This document shows, piece after piece, positions 23,382 through 34,450 of a stretch of 64,000 nt of DNA. The position numbers were made by a program, and so were the translations under genes. The notes below the pieces were generated by a model. It was not told the DNA's origin. It ran no database searches and saw only the letters and a list, made by a program, of their open reading frames with translations. Position 1 is the stretch's first letter. Every line of letters starts with the position of its first letter. The DNA is taken from positions 186,001-250,000 of the forward strand of contig JASVEC010000019.1 in the NCBI GenBank assembly GCA_030770535.1, in the 5' to 3' direction. This DNA is from Batkoa obscura. Its lineage: Eukaryota > Entomophthoromycota > Entomophthoromycetes > Entomophthorales > Batkoaceae.

Positions 23382-24233
23382 TTTTGTGCTTAATTTATCC
23401 TTATTTTATTACTTTTGAGATTGAATTTATAAACTATTTTAAATAAATAAACTTTTAATAGTTAACTGTCACTTATGTTTATAAGTATAAAAATGTCTTT
23501 TTCATTATCATTCTGTTCATACTAACAGCACAATTATAAAAGCTATTATGATATTGTTGTCTGAAAGACATACTCATAGATCACCTCTATATTAATTTAA
23601 ATGTGAGTTTTATAATTTTATAGTTTTATAGTTTTAGCTATTTGTTGGCTTATAGTCAAGACTTTATTAATTATATCACAACATTTAATTTACGAAACTA
23701 TCAAATTATGTAAGAAAGTTCATGTTTAAATTAATTTTAGTGTCTTGATGATTTTCTATGAAAAGGGGATTTTGATTTCCAATAAGAAAGATTAAAAAAA
23801 GACAATTTGGTAAAAAAAACTTCTGATTTCATTCATTCATTTTTATGCAGCGTAATTTAATTTTCTCATAAGTGTTGGGACAAAAAGACATTTGCATACA
23901 AAATAGACTATTACTATTTTATTGCACATTTTTACAATAAATTGTCACAACCAGACAAATGATGGGATACTGTTAATGTTATATATAAGTGATTCTAGAA
24001 TTCTAGGATACTTTCTAAGGTTTTACTCCTCATTAAACTATTTATTAGTTTTTTAGAGGATTCAACCCAATCATAAATTTATTAGGTTAAACTACATAAT
24101 AATGTGTTAAAGCTAAAATCAATGATGAGGTTAACTAAATGGTACTAAATTTAATAGTATCTCAAATTAAATCAAATCATACAAATCAAATAAAAATGAA
24201 AAATTAGCTAATTTTAATAACAATTATAAAAAA
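23382..24233. other. Spacer between convergent genes
   Basis: AT-rich. It contains AATAAA motifs just after GFA1 (about 23440-23450). No other feature is recognised. Confidence 0.4.
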
Positions 24234-25031
24234 TTAAATACTGCTTGTGTCTGAAGATCTTGAAGAAAGCATAGAAATGGATTGGGCACCAAAACTCAAT
24301 TCTAATCTTTCACGAGTATAAAAATACTCACTGCCAATTTCTTCAGTATCTTCATCCAAATCACTAGGATCCCCACCGATTAAAGCATAGATTTCCCTTA
24401 AGCTAGGGAAATGTGCCATTTTTTTTGGTCGAAAATCATAAATCATTCGACCTTCCGGATCAATAACAAAGGTACCACCAAGCTGACGTAAATCACCAGT
24501 AAGGTTATTAGGGACCCCTTTCAGTTTTAAACGTAGCAGTATTTTCATAAAGTACTTGGACATCATACAGGACATTTGATATAACCTAGTGATCCTCGTT
24601 AATCCAGCAGCTTTATAAACTTTTCTTTCTGGATCTAAATAAATATCCCATCGCCAATATCCTAACGATAAAAAAGAGTGTAAATCCACATCTTCAAACG
24701 CTATAGCTATTAGACGCACATTGTGTTTCTCAAATAAAGGTTGCATATCTGACATCATTTTAGCTTCTTGTTTACATAAACAGCAACCTAACCTTGATAA
24801 CACTTTAATAATTACTGTTTGTCCTTTCCATATGTCACTCATTAATACATCTTCTCCATGAATCGTTTTTATTTTCAAGCCCTCGAATAGGTTTCTTTTG
24901 GCTACTTTCGTTTTAAATTTGTAGTACGATGCTATCTCTCTTATTGATCGTGAACAGTCAAGTACCTCATAGTTAGTTAATATTGGTGTGCTTGGATAGC
25001 TGTAGCATAGGCAATGAGTGCTTTCGGACAT
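24234..25031 (-). CDS. PRXL2-like thioredoxin-fold protein, copy A
   Basis: This 265-residue intronless protein has an AhpC/TSA_2 (PRXL2/FAM213-like) domain from about residue 46 to 235. The strand 'TVIIKVLSRLG' leads to Cys83-Cys84-x-Cys86, the position of the peroxiredoxin-like 2 CxxC. It is followed by Glu89-Ala, then FEDVDLHSFLSLGYWRWDIYLDPERKVYKAAG, the LRQLGGTFVIDPEG block, and YDFRPKKMAHFP. In animals this family includes redox-regulatory proteins and prostamide/PGF synthase, so a thiol redox role is plausible while the substrate is unknown. The N-terminus has Cys7 and Cys9 but no signal peptide. Copy B at 31033-31830 is its closest relative. TATTTAAAC 66-74 bases upstream is conserved in both copies. 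Confidence 0.82.
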   Translation of the reverse strand: MSESTHCLCYSYPSTPILTNYEVLDCSRSIREIASYYKFKTKVAKRNLFEGLKIKTIHGEDVLMSDIWKGQTVIIKVLSRLGCCLCKQEAKMMSDMQPLFEKHNVRLIAIAFEDVDLHSFLSLGYWRWDIYLDPERKVYKAAGLTRITRLYQMSCMMSKYFMKILLRLKLKGVPNNLTGDLRQLGGTFVIDPEGRMIYDFRPKKMAHFPSLREIYALIGGDPSDLDEDTEEIGSEYFYTRERLELSFGAQSISMLSSRSSDTSSI

Positions 25032-26434
25032 TAGTTAGTATATTAGGTAGATTAAATAGGATAATTTTTTTGAAATAAGAAAGGTATTAAAGGGTTGTTT
25101 AAATAGGATTAAATTATGGCAAATATCAATTATAAAGGTATGAAATATTGGGATTCCAGTCTAAAAATTTGTTGTAAATTAGTAAACTTTAACTTCTTAA
25201 TTTGGATGAAATTGCATTTTGCACGAAATTCTTATTTATAAAAATAGTAATAGTTTAAATTTTATATTAAATTTTCATATAAATATTATTTTTTTCCACT
25301 TATTTATTTATCATTAATATTACTTACGGTGTTGATCTTAATCTATTTATAGTGAATTTTTAAAGGTACAGTTTTAGCTTAAGTGTTAACATTTTAACTA
25401 GTTGAAATGTAATTATAATACAGTTATTAATTAATTTAAAGGCTCATCGAATACATTGATATAACGCTTTAATAATCAGGATGGTCTTATTTCTATACCA
25501 CTTTTGTAGAATAGAGATATAATCTAAAAATGTTTATGGTTTTATAAAATGTGATCTATTAAAAGAATTCATACAATTAAATCAGCATTGAAGGTTTTAT
25601 ATTAATTTGTATAATTACGGAACATCATACTATATTAAAATAAATGATTTTTTTAATATATTTGATGAAAATAATATTAAATTTCTATTATACAATTTAC
25701 TCATTTAAATAAGTAAATCTTCAACTCCAAAAGCCTTTTTTGAAAGTCAACTCCTCTTAAAAACTCCTAATTCATTTAAAATTTTCCGCTTCCTTCATTC
25801 ATGTTTATGTAATAAAATATTGCCTTTTATTTTTGGTTTTATAATTTCAAATGCTAATGATTATTGTTTATTAAAAAATTTAAACAACTAAACTTTCAAG
25901 CTATCAATTTTTATTATCCTTTCGAGATTTGGTTATATAGCCTTTTCTCCCTTTCTACTATTGGTAAATTTAAAGCTAAATAAATATAATATTTTCAATC
26001 CAATTCAACAGATGAGTTACTAATCTACTGACTTGTCTAATACTCTACTGCCCTCCATCTTTAGATCTTTATAAGTACTAAAATAGGTTACTCAAATGTA
26101 TTAAGTTTCTCCCTTTTTTGGGTTTTACTGAACCATTTTTAAGATTTTCTCATTGACTTACATTGACAAAAATCCTCATGCTTTGCATAGCATTCGGGGT
26201 TATAAACGATGGGTTTACAGCTTCTAGTTTAATCCGACGGAACTATATTTCCTCATTTAATCCCAACTTTTTCACCGCCCAGTAGGAAACCCCCTGAAGA
26301 CCAGAAGCAACTTGTACCTCACTTTGCATCTTAATATCCCTTAAAGGTAAAAATCAATTGATTCAGTTTCTTCTCTTTCATGAAAGCTCCATTGACGGTT
26401 TGTCTCTTAAATTGAGTGACTCAAGTATTAAATT
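25032..26434. other. Spacer with a less AT-rich patch
   Basis: A possible TATTTAAAC promoter box for copy A lies at 25097-25105. A patch at about 26160-26400 is less AT-rich and shows only short broken frames on both strands. It may be decayed coding sequence of unknown type. Confidence 0.35.
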
Positions 26435-26537
26435 TAGGGTCGTTTTTTTTGGCTCTATGAGTTTTTCCATTTCTTAAGCGCTATTTGAGCGGAAAGGTTG
26501 TTGGTAAAATTCTCAAACACAAAGATTTATCCCTATT
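26435..26537 (+). mobile_element. MITE-A copy 7, diverged
   Basis: The core AAGCGCTATTTGAGCGGAAA and the right block TTGGTAAAATTCTCAAACAC are clear. The ends are reduced to TAGGGTCG and TATCCCTA. Confidence 0.62.
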
Positions 26538-27019
26538 TTTTAGTGTATCTAGTAAAGCACTTCGGGTGTAAGCATTTCAATAAGGAAAAATAGATCTTTT
26601 GTTTGGTTGTTCTAAGTGGATTTTACACTGTAAGCATTTATGATTTGAGAAATTCTTTAATAATTTATATTATAATTATGGCTGTTAAATTTCAATTGTG
26701 CACCAACTAGTATTTACTTATAGTAAATAATTTGTGTATTATTGGTTTTTATAGCTCAATTCTCGATTTTTTATTTTGGAGTGAGCATTTGGACATTGTA
26801 CAATTAAAATTTAACAGCTGTATAGCTGTAATAGAAAACAAAATGAAAAATAAATAAAAATTAGGATATTCAAATATATTAAGCTTGCTTTAATAAATTA
26901 GCATACTAAGTTAACACGCTAAACCCCAATAATTTCAGTACCTCAAAAACACCGTATTTAAGTATCATATAATAATTTATTTTAACTTCATATTGTAAAG
27001 ATAAACTTAATACTAATTT

Positions 27020-27915
27020 TATCGCATATTTTGTCGATTTTTTTGTTAACTTGATATCAATTATTTTCATTTTATCTTGCTTTCTATTATCCCCTATTGT
27101 CGCCTATGATAATAAAGAGCTATATTATTTTATTACTCATACATTATCGCTTTGTATATTGGTAAGAAATTTTATAGTTTGCTAAAAATATTTCTTGCCT
27201 TAGTACTAAGTTATAACTCACCATCGTTATGTTATTTATATCAATGATTCAATACATTTGGTATCTCAATCTCATTATAATATTCAACAACAATAGCAAT
27301 GATCTATTTCTTAGATATAAAGCGTCAATATGGAATTATGGAAATATTAAGGTATCCTTTATTTATAATTATATTACTAGTATTTTAACAATAAGACTAT
27401 TGGTTTTAATGGATAATAAAATCGACACTGGTGATAACTATGAGTACAAACCAAGGAATGCTATTATATATTAGGTTTTATTTTATGATTAATTAGGAGT
27501 ATTTGTTTCAATAACTATTACATGAACCATGCATATAATTGTAGCTTATCACATGATAGAAAAAGAAGAAAATTATTAAAATTAACCTCATGCTTTTAAT
27601 AGCAGAGGATCTGTACTAAAGTATTACATTCTTTCCAGATTGACTTTATATCCCTTGGTCTCTCTTCTTGCCTATTGTGTGATTGTTTTTCACTCCATTA
27701 GCCTATTTTTTAACATCTCAATCAGTCTTGATACCTAAAAAGCTTTATGCATTGTATCTATTTTTTCTTATTAAAACACAAGGGTTTATTACTTCTGTTT
27801 TATACCTTAATAATACTGCTTTATTAGAAGAGATAAATGTTATTGCTGATAAAATTTACAACAATCCCTGTAAATTAATAAAATTTACATATCATACTAA
27901 TTATATTCAGTAATA
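27020..27915 (+). pseudogene. Decayed multi-pass membrane (7TM receptor-like) gene remnant
   Basis: Several plus-strand frames in changing phase encode hydrophobic helices. One near 27025-27180 reads FVDFFVNLISIIFILSCFLL and on. Another at 27637-27715 reads RLTLYPLVSLLAYCVIVFHS, like helix six of cAMP-receptor-like or fungal GPCRs. The next, at 27683-27913, contains LYALYLFF and QGFITSVLYLNNTALLEEI, like helix seven. The last two are in different frames (about +1 shift near 27715), and no start, splice pattern or continuous frame links the pieces. A real gene with unseen introns cannot be excluded, because a TTTCCAG acceptor-like motif precedes the helix-six block. The receptor assignment is tentative. 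Confidence 0.35.
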
Positions 27916-28867
27916 ATTTTTTAAATAAACTTTACTCATTTTATGGCTTCCTCCCTCTTTAGAATCGTAAGCCTTTGATAATAATCAATTTCAAAGTTAA
28001 TTTTTCTCACTAATTCACCAAAAATTATAACATAAAGGCATCTGACTCAAAGTACAAGCGTTTGTCCCCATGATGTAAACAGCTCATTCAGAGATGAGCT
28101 GACCATGATTCCGTAATAGTTGTACTCAGTTTTCAATACTATGAAGTCTACCCACATGTTTATATTTTCAATTTTTTACCCCCTCCACTTTATCTTAAAC
28201 CTTTTCTAAGCTCAAGAGGCTGAAATTTCAATATCTATCGTTTTAAATTAGGCTTATACTTTTTCTGATCCTATGTTAAATAAAATAATATAAGACGTTA
28301 TTATGAAAATTAAAAAAAGAAAAAACAAGATAGCAAAATGTTCATTCCTCCATCGCTTGAAATTGATATAAAGCACAGGTTCTTTACTTGTTTTATCATT
28401 AGGGCTTTATAGCAATTATATCTGCTGTTTGTCTATTCCAGTCTACATAATCAAAGCTATAATTTAAAGGATATTTTTTATCCTTAAAATCATAATTTCT
28501 TGATTTTAAATAAATTCTGCTTCTCATTCTGAAGAGATTTATCATTCATATATAAACTAACATCCCTTAAAGGGTCAAAACAATCTTTTATACTTTTTTA
28601 TATAGCATGATCAATTGCATGGTTCAATAATCTACCTAAACGGTTATTGACTATTAGAAAAAAAACATATAGAACTATAGGGGTAGTGGCTTAGTTATGC
28701 TCTTTATTTTCAATAATTTATCACTTATAGATTATTTAGGATTTTGGCTGGTTTAGGAGTTTTAAAAAAAATATTAGGTACTAATATAACTCATACGTAA
28801 AAAACCATAAAATATGTTCAGTATAAAAGATAGATAAGAGTATATTGAAGAATAAAAATATAGAGAA
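27916..28867. other. Spacer with a small hairpin
   Basis: A perfect 8-bp inverted repeat, CAGCTCAT/ATGAGCTG with a 6-base loop, lies at 28080-28101 in a less AT-rich patch. Otherwise there are no supported features. Confidence 0.4.
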
Positions 28868-30448
28868 TCAATCCTTATCTACTGGTCCAACACGTTTAAG
28901 AAAAAGAGATAGAATAGCTCCAATTGAGAAAAATATAATAAAAGTATAGAGAACGGCTTTAAAAGCATCTGTATGGTAGCTTCTAATGACGTTTTCTAAT
29001 TCAGGACTTAAAGTAGAAATATAAGAAGTATTATTGATCAAAGCGCTGATATCTATCTCTGAAGAATATTTTGACAATAGTCTAAGTAAAACATTTTGAT
29101 AAATAGCACCTGAAATAATCACCCCAATAATCCCACCAAAATGAAAAAAGAATCGAATCATTGAACCAACTGCTTGAGATTCGATTTCATTTAATCCTAC
29201 CTGAGATATGACATTACTCATTTTTAAATTACCGCCAATACTTAAACCTACTAATGCTAATGAGCAAAACAATTTAACTTTAGTAACTTCAAGACTCATA
29301 AAATAACTCAATAAAATAGCACCTAAAACACCAACCAAAGTACTAAATGTTAAAATTGGTCGATGTACATTGGTTTTTGTTGTAATTGGACCAATAATAA
29401 AGAAAGCTACTATAATACCAGCAATCATGGGTACTACGCCGACAACTGAATCTTTTGAAGAAGTAGATTGAAGTACTTGATAATAATATAAGAAATAAAT
29501 AATTGATACAAAAAATACTGCTCCATTAAAAAATATAATTGCACAACAGAGGATACCATTTTGTGCTAAAAAAGGGCATTTTAATATTGGGTCTTTTGAT
29601 AGTTTCAATTGTGTAAAAACAAAACCAAAAAGTAGCAAGATACTTAATACTAAAGCTAAAATAACAGCAATTGAATCCCAAGGATAAACCTGATTAGCCC
29701 AGTTTAAAGATAAAGCTAATAATATTATAAACGAAAAGAGAGTTACTGTTCCTAAATAGTCAAATTCTGAGATCATAATATCTGAATCAATTTTGAACTC
29801 GTTTGGTAAAAGGAAAACAAGGATAATGAACGCCACACTAATAGGTGGAATAATTATATAAAAGCACCATCTCCAAGTTAAATCTTTTAGGAATATATCA
29901 TTTAAAAAAGATCCCAATATAGAGACAAGTGTGAATATTCCAATGGCCATTTTGGTATAAGTCTCAAACTTGTCTTTTGGTACGATTTCTCTAATTATTA
30001 AAATACATGAAATTAATAATCCACCTGCACCAAATCCCATAATGACTCTAGCAACAATCAACATAGTAAGGTTAACTGATAATCCAGCTATGATAAGGCC
30101 AATCAAAAAAACCAAAAGTGAGCATAAAATGGTGCTTTTGGGACTATATTTAAAACACAATCTAACGATTTGTTTTTCGATAATAAAAGCAGCTGATAAA
30201 TAAGCAATGCTAAACACACTTAACTTTGAAAGTTCATTAAATCTGGATGCTATTGGTATAAGTAATGTAATAATTATGGTCTGATCAAAAGCTGTGGATG
30301 CAATGATAAGAAATAATGCAAATAAAATAATTATAAGTTGAAACTTATTTAACTCTATTGCTGGCTTTTTGATTTCTAAATCGGTAGTACTACCAGCAAC
30401 TGATGGCTGAATTTCAATATCACTTTCTACTTGATGTTTGTTTACCAT
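28868..30448 (-). CDS. MFS transporter, DHA2-like, 14 predicted helices
   Basis: This 526-residue intronless membrane protein starts at ATG 30448; the longer open frame begins two codons upstream with a non-ATG codon, so I use this Met. After a polar N-terminus of about 35 residues come roughly 14 hydrophobic helices. The motif AFDQTIIITLLIPIASRF fits motif D1 (LDxTIVNxALP) of drug:H+ antiporters, with Phe in place of Leu. The loop-2 motif and the helix-five motif C are degenerate, with IVRLCFKYSPKS and SILGSFLNDIF at those places. The TM5-6 block TWRWCFYIIIPP is typical of fungal DHA2/TRI12 and siderophore-type transporters. Export of a toxic compound or siderophore transport are both possible, and the substrate cannot be told. 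A TATA box is at 30485-30494. Confidence 0.82.
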   Translation of the reverse strand: MVNKHQVESDIEIQPSVAGSTTDLEIKKPAIELNKFQLIIILFALFLIIASTAFDQTIIITLLIPIASRFNELSKLSVFSIAYLSAAFIIEKQIVRLCFKYSPKSTILCSLLVFLIGLIIAGLSVNLTMLIVARVIMGFGAGGLLISCILIIREIVPKDKFETYTKMAIGIFTLVSILGSFLNDIFLKDLTWRWCFYIIIPPISVAFIILVFLLPNEFKIDSDIMISEFDYLGTVTLFSFIILLALSLNWANQVYPWDSIAVILALVLSILLLFGFVFTQLKLSKDPILKCPFLAQNGILCCAIIFFNGAVFFVSIIYFLYYYQVLQSTSSKDSVVGVVPMIAGIIVAFFIIGPITTKTNVHRPILTFSTLVGVLGAILLSYFMSLEVTKVKLFCSLALVGLSIGGNLKMSNVISQVGLNEIESQAVGSMIRFFFHFGGIIGVIISGAIYQNVLLRLLSKYSSEIDISALINNTSYISTLSPELENVIRSYHTDAFKAVLYTFIIFFSIGAILSLFLKRVGPVDKD

Positions 30449-30484
30449 TCTCAATTTTTCGATAAATGTTCATTTTGTATAATG

Positions 30485-30494
30485 TATTTATATA
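30485..30494 (-). promoter_or_regulatory. TATA box of the MFS gene
   Basis: TATATAAATA on the minus strand, 37-46 bases before the ATG at 30448. Confidence 0.5.
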
Positions 30495-31032
30495 ATCTCT
30501 ACTAATATCAATGACAATCACCCCTTGGTTTGTCCTTTAATCATTGACGGGTTTATATTGATAGCATTAGTTCAACAAATTGAAATTCAACTAAATTTAG
30601 TAGTAATTGAAATTCTATTTAGCTTGTTTTGAATTATTAGTTTTTTCTATAATTGTTCTAATTAACTTGCATTAATTCCCTTTAACGAATTTGCCGCCTT
30701 TGGATTGTTGTAATACAATGGATATTCATAGATGACTTTGTTTTTTTTGATAGGAGATTACTAAAGAGTATATAGAACTTTAATGCTAATAAATTTTTCT
30801 AAGTAATTTTTGTTTATAAACATAAAAAAATTAGCTATTGGTTATAACAGCTTTTATTTTTTTAAACAAAAAGCTAAAGTTAGCTACAGAAAACTCTACA
30901 TAATTCAAGGGTTAGAACTAACATCAGTGATAAAGTAACTAAACATAATTTAAACATTTTCAAATTGAATCAAATCACAAAAATCAAACCAAATAAAAAA
31001 TTAGCTAATTTTAATACATATTTTTAAAGAAA
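30495..31032. other. Spacer between MFS gene and PRXL2-like copy B
   Basis: AT-rich. The last 120 bases resemble the sequence downstream of copy A (about 24160-24233), marking the duplication boundary. Confidence 0.4.
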
Positions 31033-31830
31033 TCAAATACTACTTATATTTGAGGATCTCGAAGGAAACATGGAAATAGATCTGGTGCTAGAAGTTGACT
31101 CCAATCTCTCTCTCGTATAGATGTACTCTTGACCAATACCATCACAATCTTCATTCAATTCATTAGGATCCCCACCGATTAAAGCATAGATTTCCCTTAA
31201 GCTAGGGAAATGTGCCATTTTATTTGGACGAAAATCATATATCAATTTGCCATCTGGGTCAATAACAAAGGTACCACCAAGCTGACGTAAATCCCCTGTA
31301 AAATTATTAGAGATCCCTTTCGATTTTAAATTTGATAATAATTTCATAAAATGTTTGGATAACAAGCAAGATAATTGATGTAATCTTGAAGCTCTTTTTA
31401 ATCCAGCAGCTTTATAAACTTTTCTTTCTGGATCTAAATAAATATCCCATCGCCAATATCCTAACGATAAAAAAGAGTGTAAATCCACATCTTCAAACGC
31501 TATAGCTATCATGCGTACATCATACTCTTCAAATAAAGGTTGCATATCTGACATCATTTTAGCTTCTTGTTTACATAAACAGCAACCTAACCTTGATAAC
31601 ACTTTAATAATTACTGTTTGTCCTTTCCATATGTCACTCATTAACACTTCTTCTCCATTAGTTGTATTTATTTTCAAACCTTCAAATAAGTTTCTTTGGG
31701 TTGATTTTGTTTGACATTTATAATACAATGCTTCTTTCCTTGTTGATCGTGAAGTGCCAAGTGCCTCATAATTACTTAGAATTAATGAGCTTGGGTAGCT
31801 GTAAAATAAACAATTAGCGCTTGGAGACAT
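31033..31830 (-). CDS. PRXL2-like thioredoxin-fold protein, copy B
   Basis: 265 residues, the same length as copy A and aligned without gaps as far as I can see. It keeps Cys83-Cys84-x-Cys86 and Glu89, the YWRWDIYLDPERK block and the GGTFVIDPDGK block. Differences from A cluster in the N-terminal 60 residues, in the loop after AAGL (residues about 136-165) and in the last 30 residues. The core stretches are identical at the nucleotide level over 100 bases, even at silent sites, which suggests recent exchange between the copies. The promoter has the same TATTTAAAC box at 31895-31903. The 67-codon plus-strand frame inside it is an antisense shadow. Confidence 0.82.
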   Translation of the reverse strand: MSPSANCLFYSYPSSLILSNYEALGTSRSTRKEALYYKCQTKSTQRNLFEGLKINTTNGEEVLMSDIWKGQTVIIKVLSRLGCCLCKQEAKMMSDMQPLFEEYDVRMIAIAFEDVDLHSFLSLGYWRWDIYLDPERKVYKAAGLKRASRLHQLSCLLSKHFMKLLSNLKSKGISNNFTGDLRQLGGTFVIDPDGKLIYDFRPNKMAHFPSLREIYALIGGDPNELNEDCDGIGQEYIYTRERLESTSSTRSISMFPSRSSNISSI

Positions 31831-32279
31831 TGTTTGGTAAATTAAGTAGATTAGTTGAAATGGTTTTTTAAAGAGAAAAAGTATTAGAGGAATGGTTTAA
31901 ATACGTTTTTTTATTACAATAAAGTTTAATTAAAAGGTGTAAAATGCTAAGCTTCCAGCCTGAAAGTAGCATTTATTGATCAAATTTAAAATCTTAATTT
32001 AGATCAAAGCACAGTCTTGTTTAGGGGCCTTCTTAATATAGCTATTAAAGTTTGAATATAAAATATTTTTAATAGACTTAATTCAAATATACATTGGGTA
32101 TTTTCATTTTGTATTTTCTCAATATAAAACTCGGAAAATTGGTACAAATAAAGTTACCAAATATATATATAAATATCTAATTTGTGTTTCAATTTAACTT
32201 GGTAAAAGGCTGTACGTTGGATTTCAACAGCTGTAAATCAACACTGAAAGTTTCAAGCCTAGTATAATTTCAAAACATC
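31831..32279. other. Spacer upstream of copy B
   Basis: Contains the TATTTAAAC box (31895-31903). Otherwise AT-rich and featureless. Confidence 0.4.
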
Positions 32280-32383
32280 ATATGGGAATGTATTTTTTGT
32301 TTAAGAACTTGTGATAGTCTTTCCACTCAAATAGTACTTAAAAAATGGAAAAAGTGATGAAGCCAAAAAAACATCTCCATATT
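32280..32383 (-). mobile_element. MITE-A copy 8
   Basis: Full-length minus-orientation copy, with ends ATATGGGAATG and CATCTCCATAT. It is the left member of a close inverted pair with the next copy (17-base spacer). Confidence 0.75.
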
Positions 32384-32400
32384 ATACTTTTAAAAACTAT

Positions 32401-32508
32401 ACATGGGGCTGTTTTTTTTTTACTTTATTATTTTTTCTATCTTTTAAGCACTATTTGAGGGGGAAATTTGTTAGTAAAATTCCTAAACATAAAAATACAT
32501 CACCATAT
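32401..32508 (+). mobile_element. MITE-A copy 9
   Basis: Full-length plus-orientation copy, with ends ACATGGGGCTG and CATCACCATAT; the right member of the inverted pair. Confidence 0.72.
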
Positions 32509-33032
32509 GTAGCTTTTTTAAAATATTTTATAAAAATAACATTATTTTATTGTTTAGTCATATATATAAAAGTAAATTTAAAACTTTAAAAGCTTTTGTG
32601 AGTTAACTCCTCTCTATGATAACCCTCAAACATTTTAAAGTTTCCACTCTTCTCAATAAATACTTATAAACAAAACGTTATCTTTAATTTCTATTTAAAC
32701 AAATTTAAATGCCATTAATTCCATATCTTTAAAAAATACCATCAATTTTTTAAACTACGCTTTATAAGCATTTATAGAGGATACACCAATGGTTCAAATG
32801 TTTTGTAAAAATTTATAAGAGATTAGAACCATAACTGTATCCACTATATGACTTGATACACAAAATTGAAAAAAGCTTAAATGTAGATTTTTTATATGTA
32901 CCTATAGTTTTAATATAGGTGATAACTTTATTTCAAAAATAAGGATTCTGATCCTCAAAAAGACGATTTGAATTATAGTATCTGTGATAAGGATACAAAA
33001 CTAGTCTACCGCTCTCCTGATATGAATCTAGC
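32509..33032. other. AT-rich spacer
   Basis: No supported gene; a 63-codon frame starting at 32968 runs into the next MITE and is not coding. Confidence 0.4.
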
Positions 33033-33134
33033 ATATAAGGGTGTTTTTTTTAGTTTCATTACTTTTTCCATTTTTCAAATACTATTTGAGGGGAAAATTT
33101 ATTGGCAAAATTCTTTAAAAAAATATCATCATAT
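33033..33134 (+). mobile_element. MITE-A copy 10, diverged
   Basis: Recognisable by TTTCATTACTTTTTCCATTTTT and ATTGGCAAAATTCTT; ends ATATAAGGGTG and CATCATAT. Confidence 0.62.
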
Positions 33135-33618
33135 AAAGTTGAGGCATATTTCATTCTAGTTTATTAATGCCTTCTATCAGAAATATAGTATATATATGGT
33201 GACCAAGATAAAAGATTTAAAGTTTAAATAATAAAAGGTTTTGAATAAAACCTATGGAATTATAGTGGTGGACAATGTATGTCTATAGCTTTTAAACGTT
33301 AAATAATAAAGTTATAGCTGTTGTTACTGCCTTGAGACTTTTTTAGTAATGATTGTTATAACAAAACATTTGTATAGCCAATTTTTTTAAGGTTGATGCT
33401 TATAATTTATTAATTTTATCATAATTTTCTTCTTAAATAAGAAGGTATATAGATCAGGTATATAGATCCCAAAAGAGCTGGAATAGCTGTAAGTAAAATT
33501 TTGTTAAAGTAGATAAAAACAATGGAAAATACAGATTTGCTTTATTTTTTGCCCATTTTATCCAATAAAAATTAGACACTAAAATCTTAAAAAATATCAC
33601 TAAATTTGAATATCAAGG
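33135..33618. other. AT-rich spacer
   Basis: Holds only a 13-bp direct repeat (AGGTATATAGATC twice, about 33440-33468). Confidence 0.4.
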
Positions 33619-33724
33619 TATGGGGACGTATTTTTGCGTCTAAGAATTTTACTAGCAAATTTTCCGCTTAAATAGTGCTTAAAAAATAGAAAAAATAATG
33701 AAGTTAAAAAAAACAGCCCTATAT
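33619..33724 (-). mobile_element. MITE-A copy 11
   Basis: Full-length copy, with ends TATGGGGACG and CAGCCCTATAT; the core CCGCTTAAATAGTGCTTAAA is intact. Confidence 0.72.
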
Positions 33725-33903
33725 ATAATAGATATCGACAAATTAAACACTTCAAAAATGTTGCATATAAACAGTAAAAAGTTTTTAGTATATGTTTTGT
33801 TTTAAAAACAAATTAATAGAAACTTTATGTTATTTCTTTTAAATTTAACTCTTATTCTAATTTTACTTTCTGCTTTTTATTTATTGTTCCACACAATAAT
33901 AAA

Positions 33904-34009
33904 ATATGGAGATGTTTTTTTGGCTTCATTACTTTTTCTATCTTTTAAGCGTTATTTGAGTGAAAAAATTCTTAGTAAAATTCTTAAACGCAAAAATACA
34001 TCCTCATAT
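33904..34009 (+). mobile_element. MITE-A copy 12
   Basis: Full-length copy, with ends ATATGGAGATG and CATCCTCATAT. The 73-codon frame overlapping it is chance. Confidence 0.75.
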
Positions 34010-34188
34010 ATTATTCAGTTACATATAAATTATTACTTCATACATTGATGAATGATTTTGACTTTTACTTAGATCCATTTTTTATAATACTATTAAGTAA
34101 TACTTTACTATTATTACGTTGTTTATATTAATGGTTTAATTTAGAAATTTAAAAGCAATATTATTTTTGACTTAAACAATAATATTGT

Positions 34189-34450
34189 GATGCTTTTTAT
34201 TAGTTGCCCTTTTTTGCTATTTTTTTAAATTTAAAAATCAACTAACTAGTATACTGTTTAAGCTTGAATTTGAATTAACTAACTGTTTATTTTAAATTAA
34301 AAACTGAGTTAATAACTTTCATATTAGCATGGTAAGGGAATTAGCTGATTATAAAATTCATCATTTGCCAACACAGACCTGAGCTTAAGCAGCACACTAG
34401 TTAGCTGATCTCTAAATTTTGAAGAAATAACAAAAAAAAGTTTTAAAATG
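34189..34450. mobile_element. MITE-B copy 1 (about 260 bp, long inverted repeats)
   Basis: The two ends are imperfect inverted repeats of about 80 bases. The left arm runs through CCCTTTTTTGCTATTT and AACTAACTAGTATACTGTTT. The right arm reads, on the other strand, TTGTTATTTCTTC and then AGCTAACTAGTGTGCTGC. A second copy is at 61165-61440. No coding capacity is seen, so it is non-autonomous. The exact ends of this copy are eroded. Confidence 0.55.

Noticed and set aside
26160-26400. Possible coding remnant on the minus strand
   Set aside because: Only a frame of about 29 codons is open and I cannot tie it to any family. The patch is mentioned as spacer only.
27229-27474. 81-codon frame as an independent gene
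   Set aside because: No start context or domain; it is better treated as part of the decayed membrane-protein remnant.
33827-34048. 73-codon frame
   Set aside because: Most of it is MITE-A copy 12 read in one frame.
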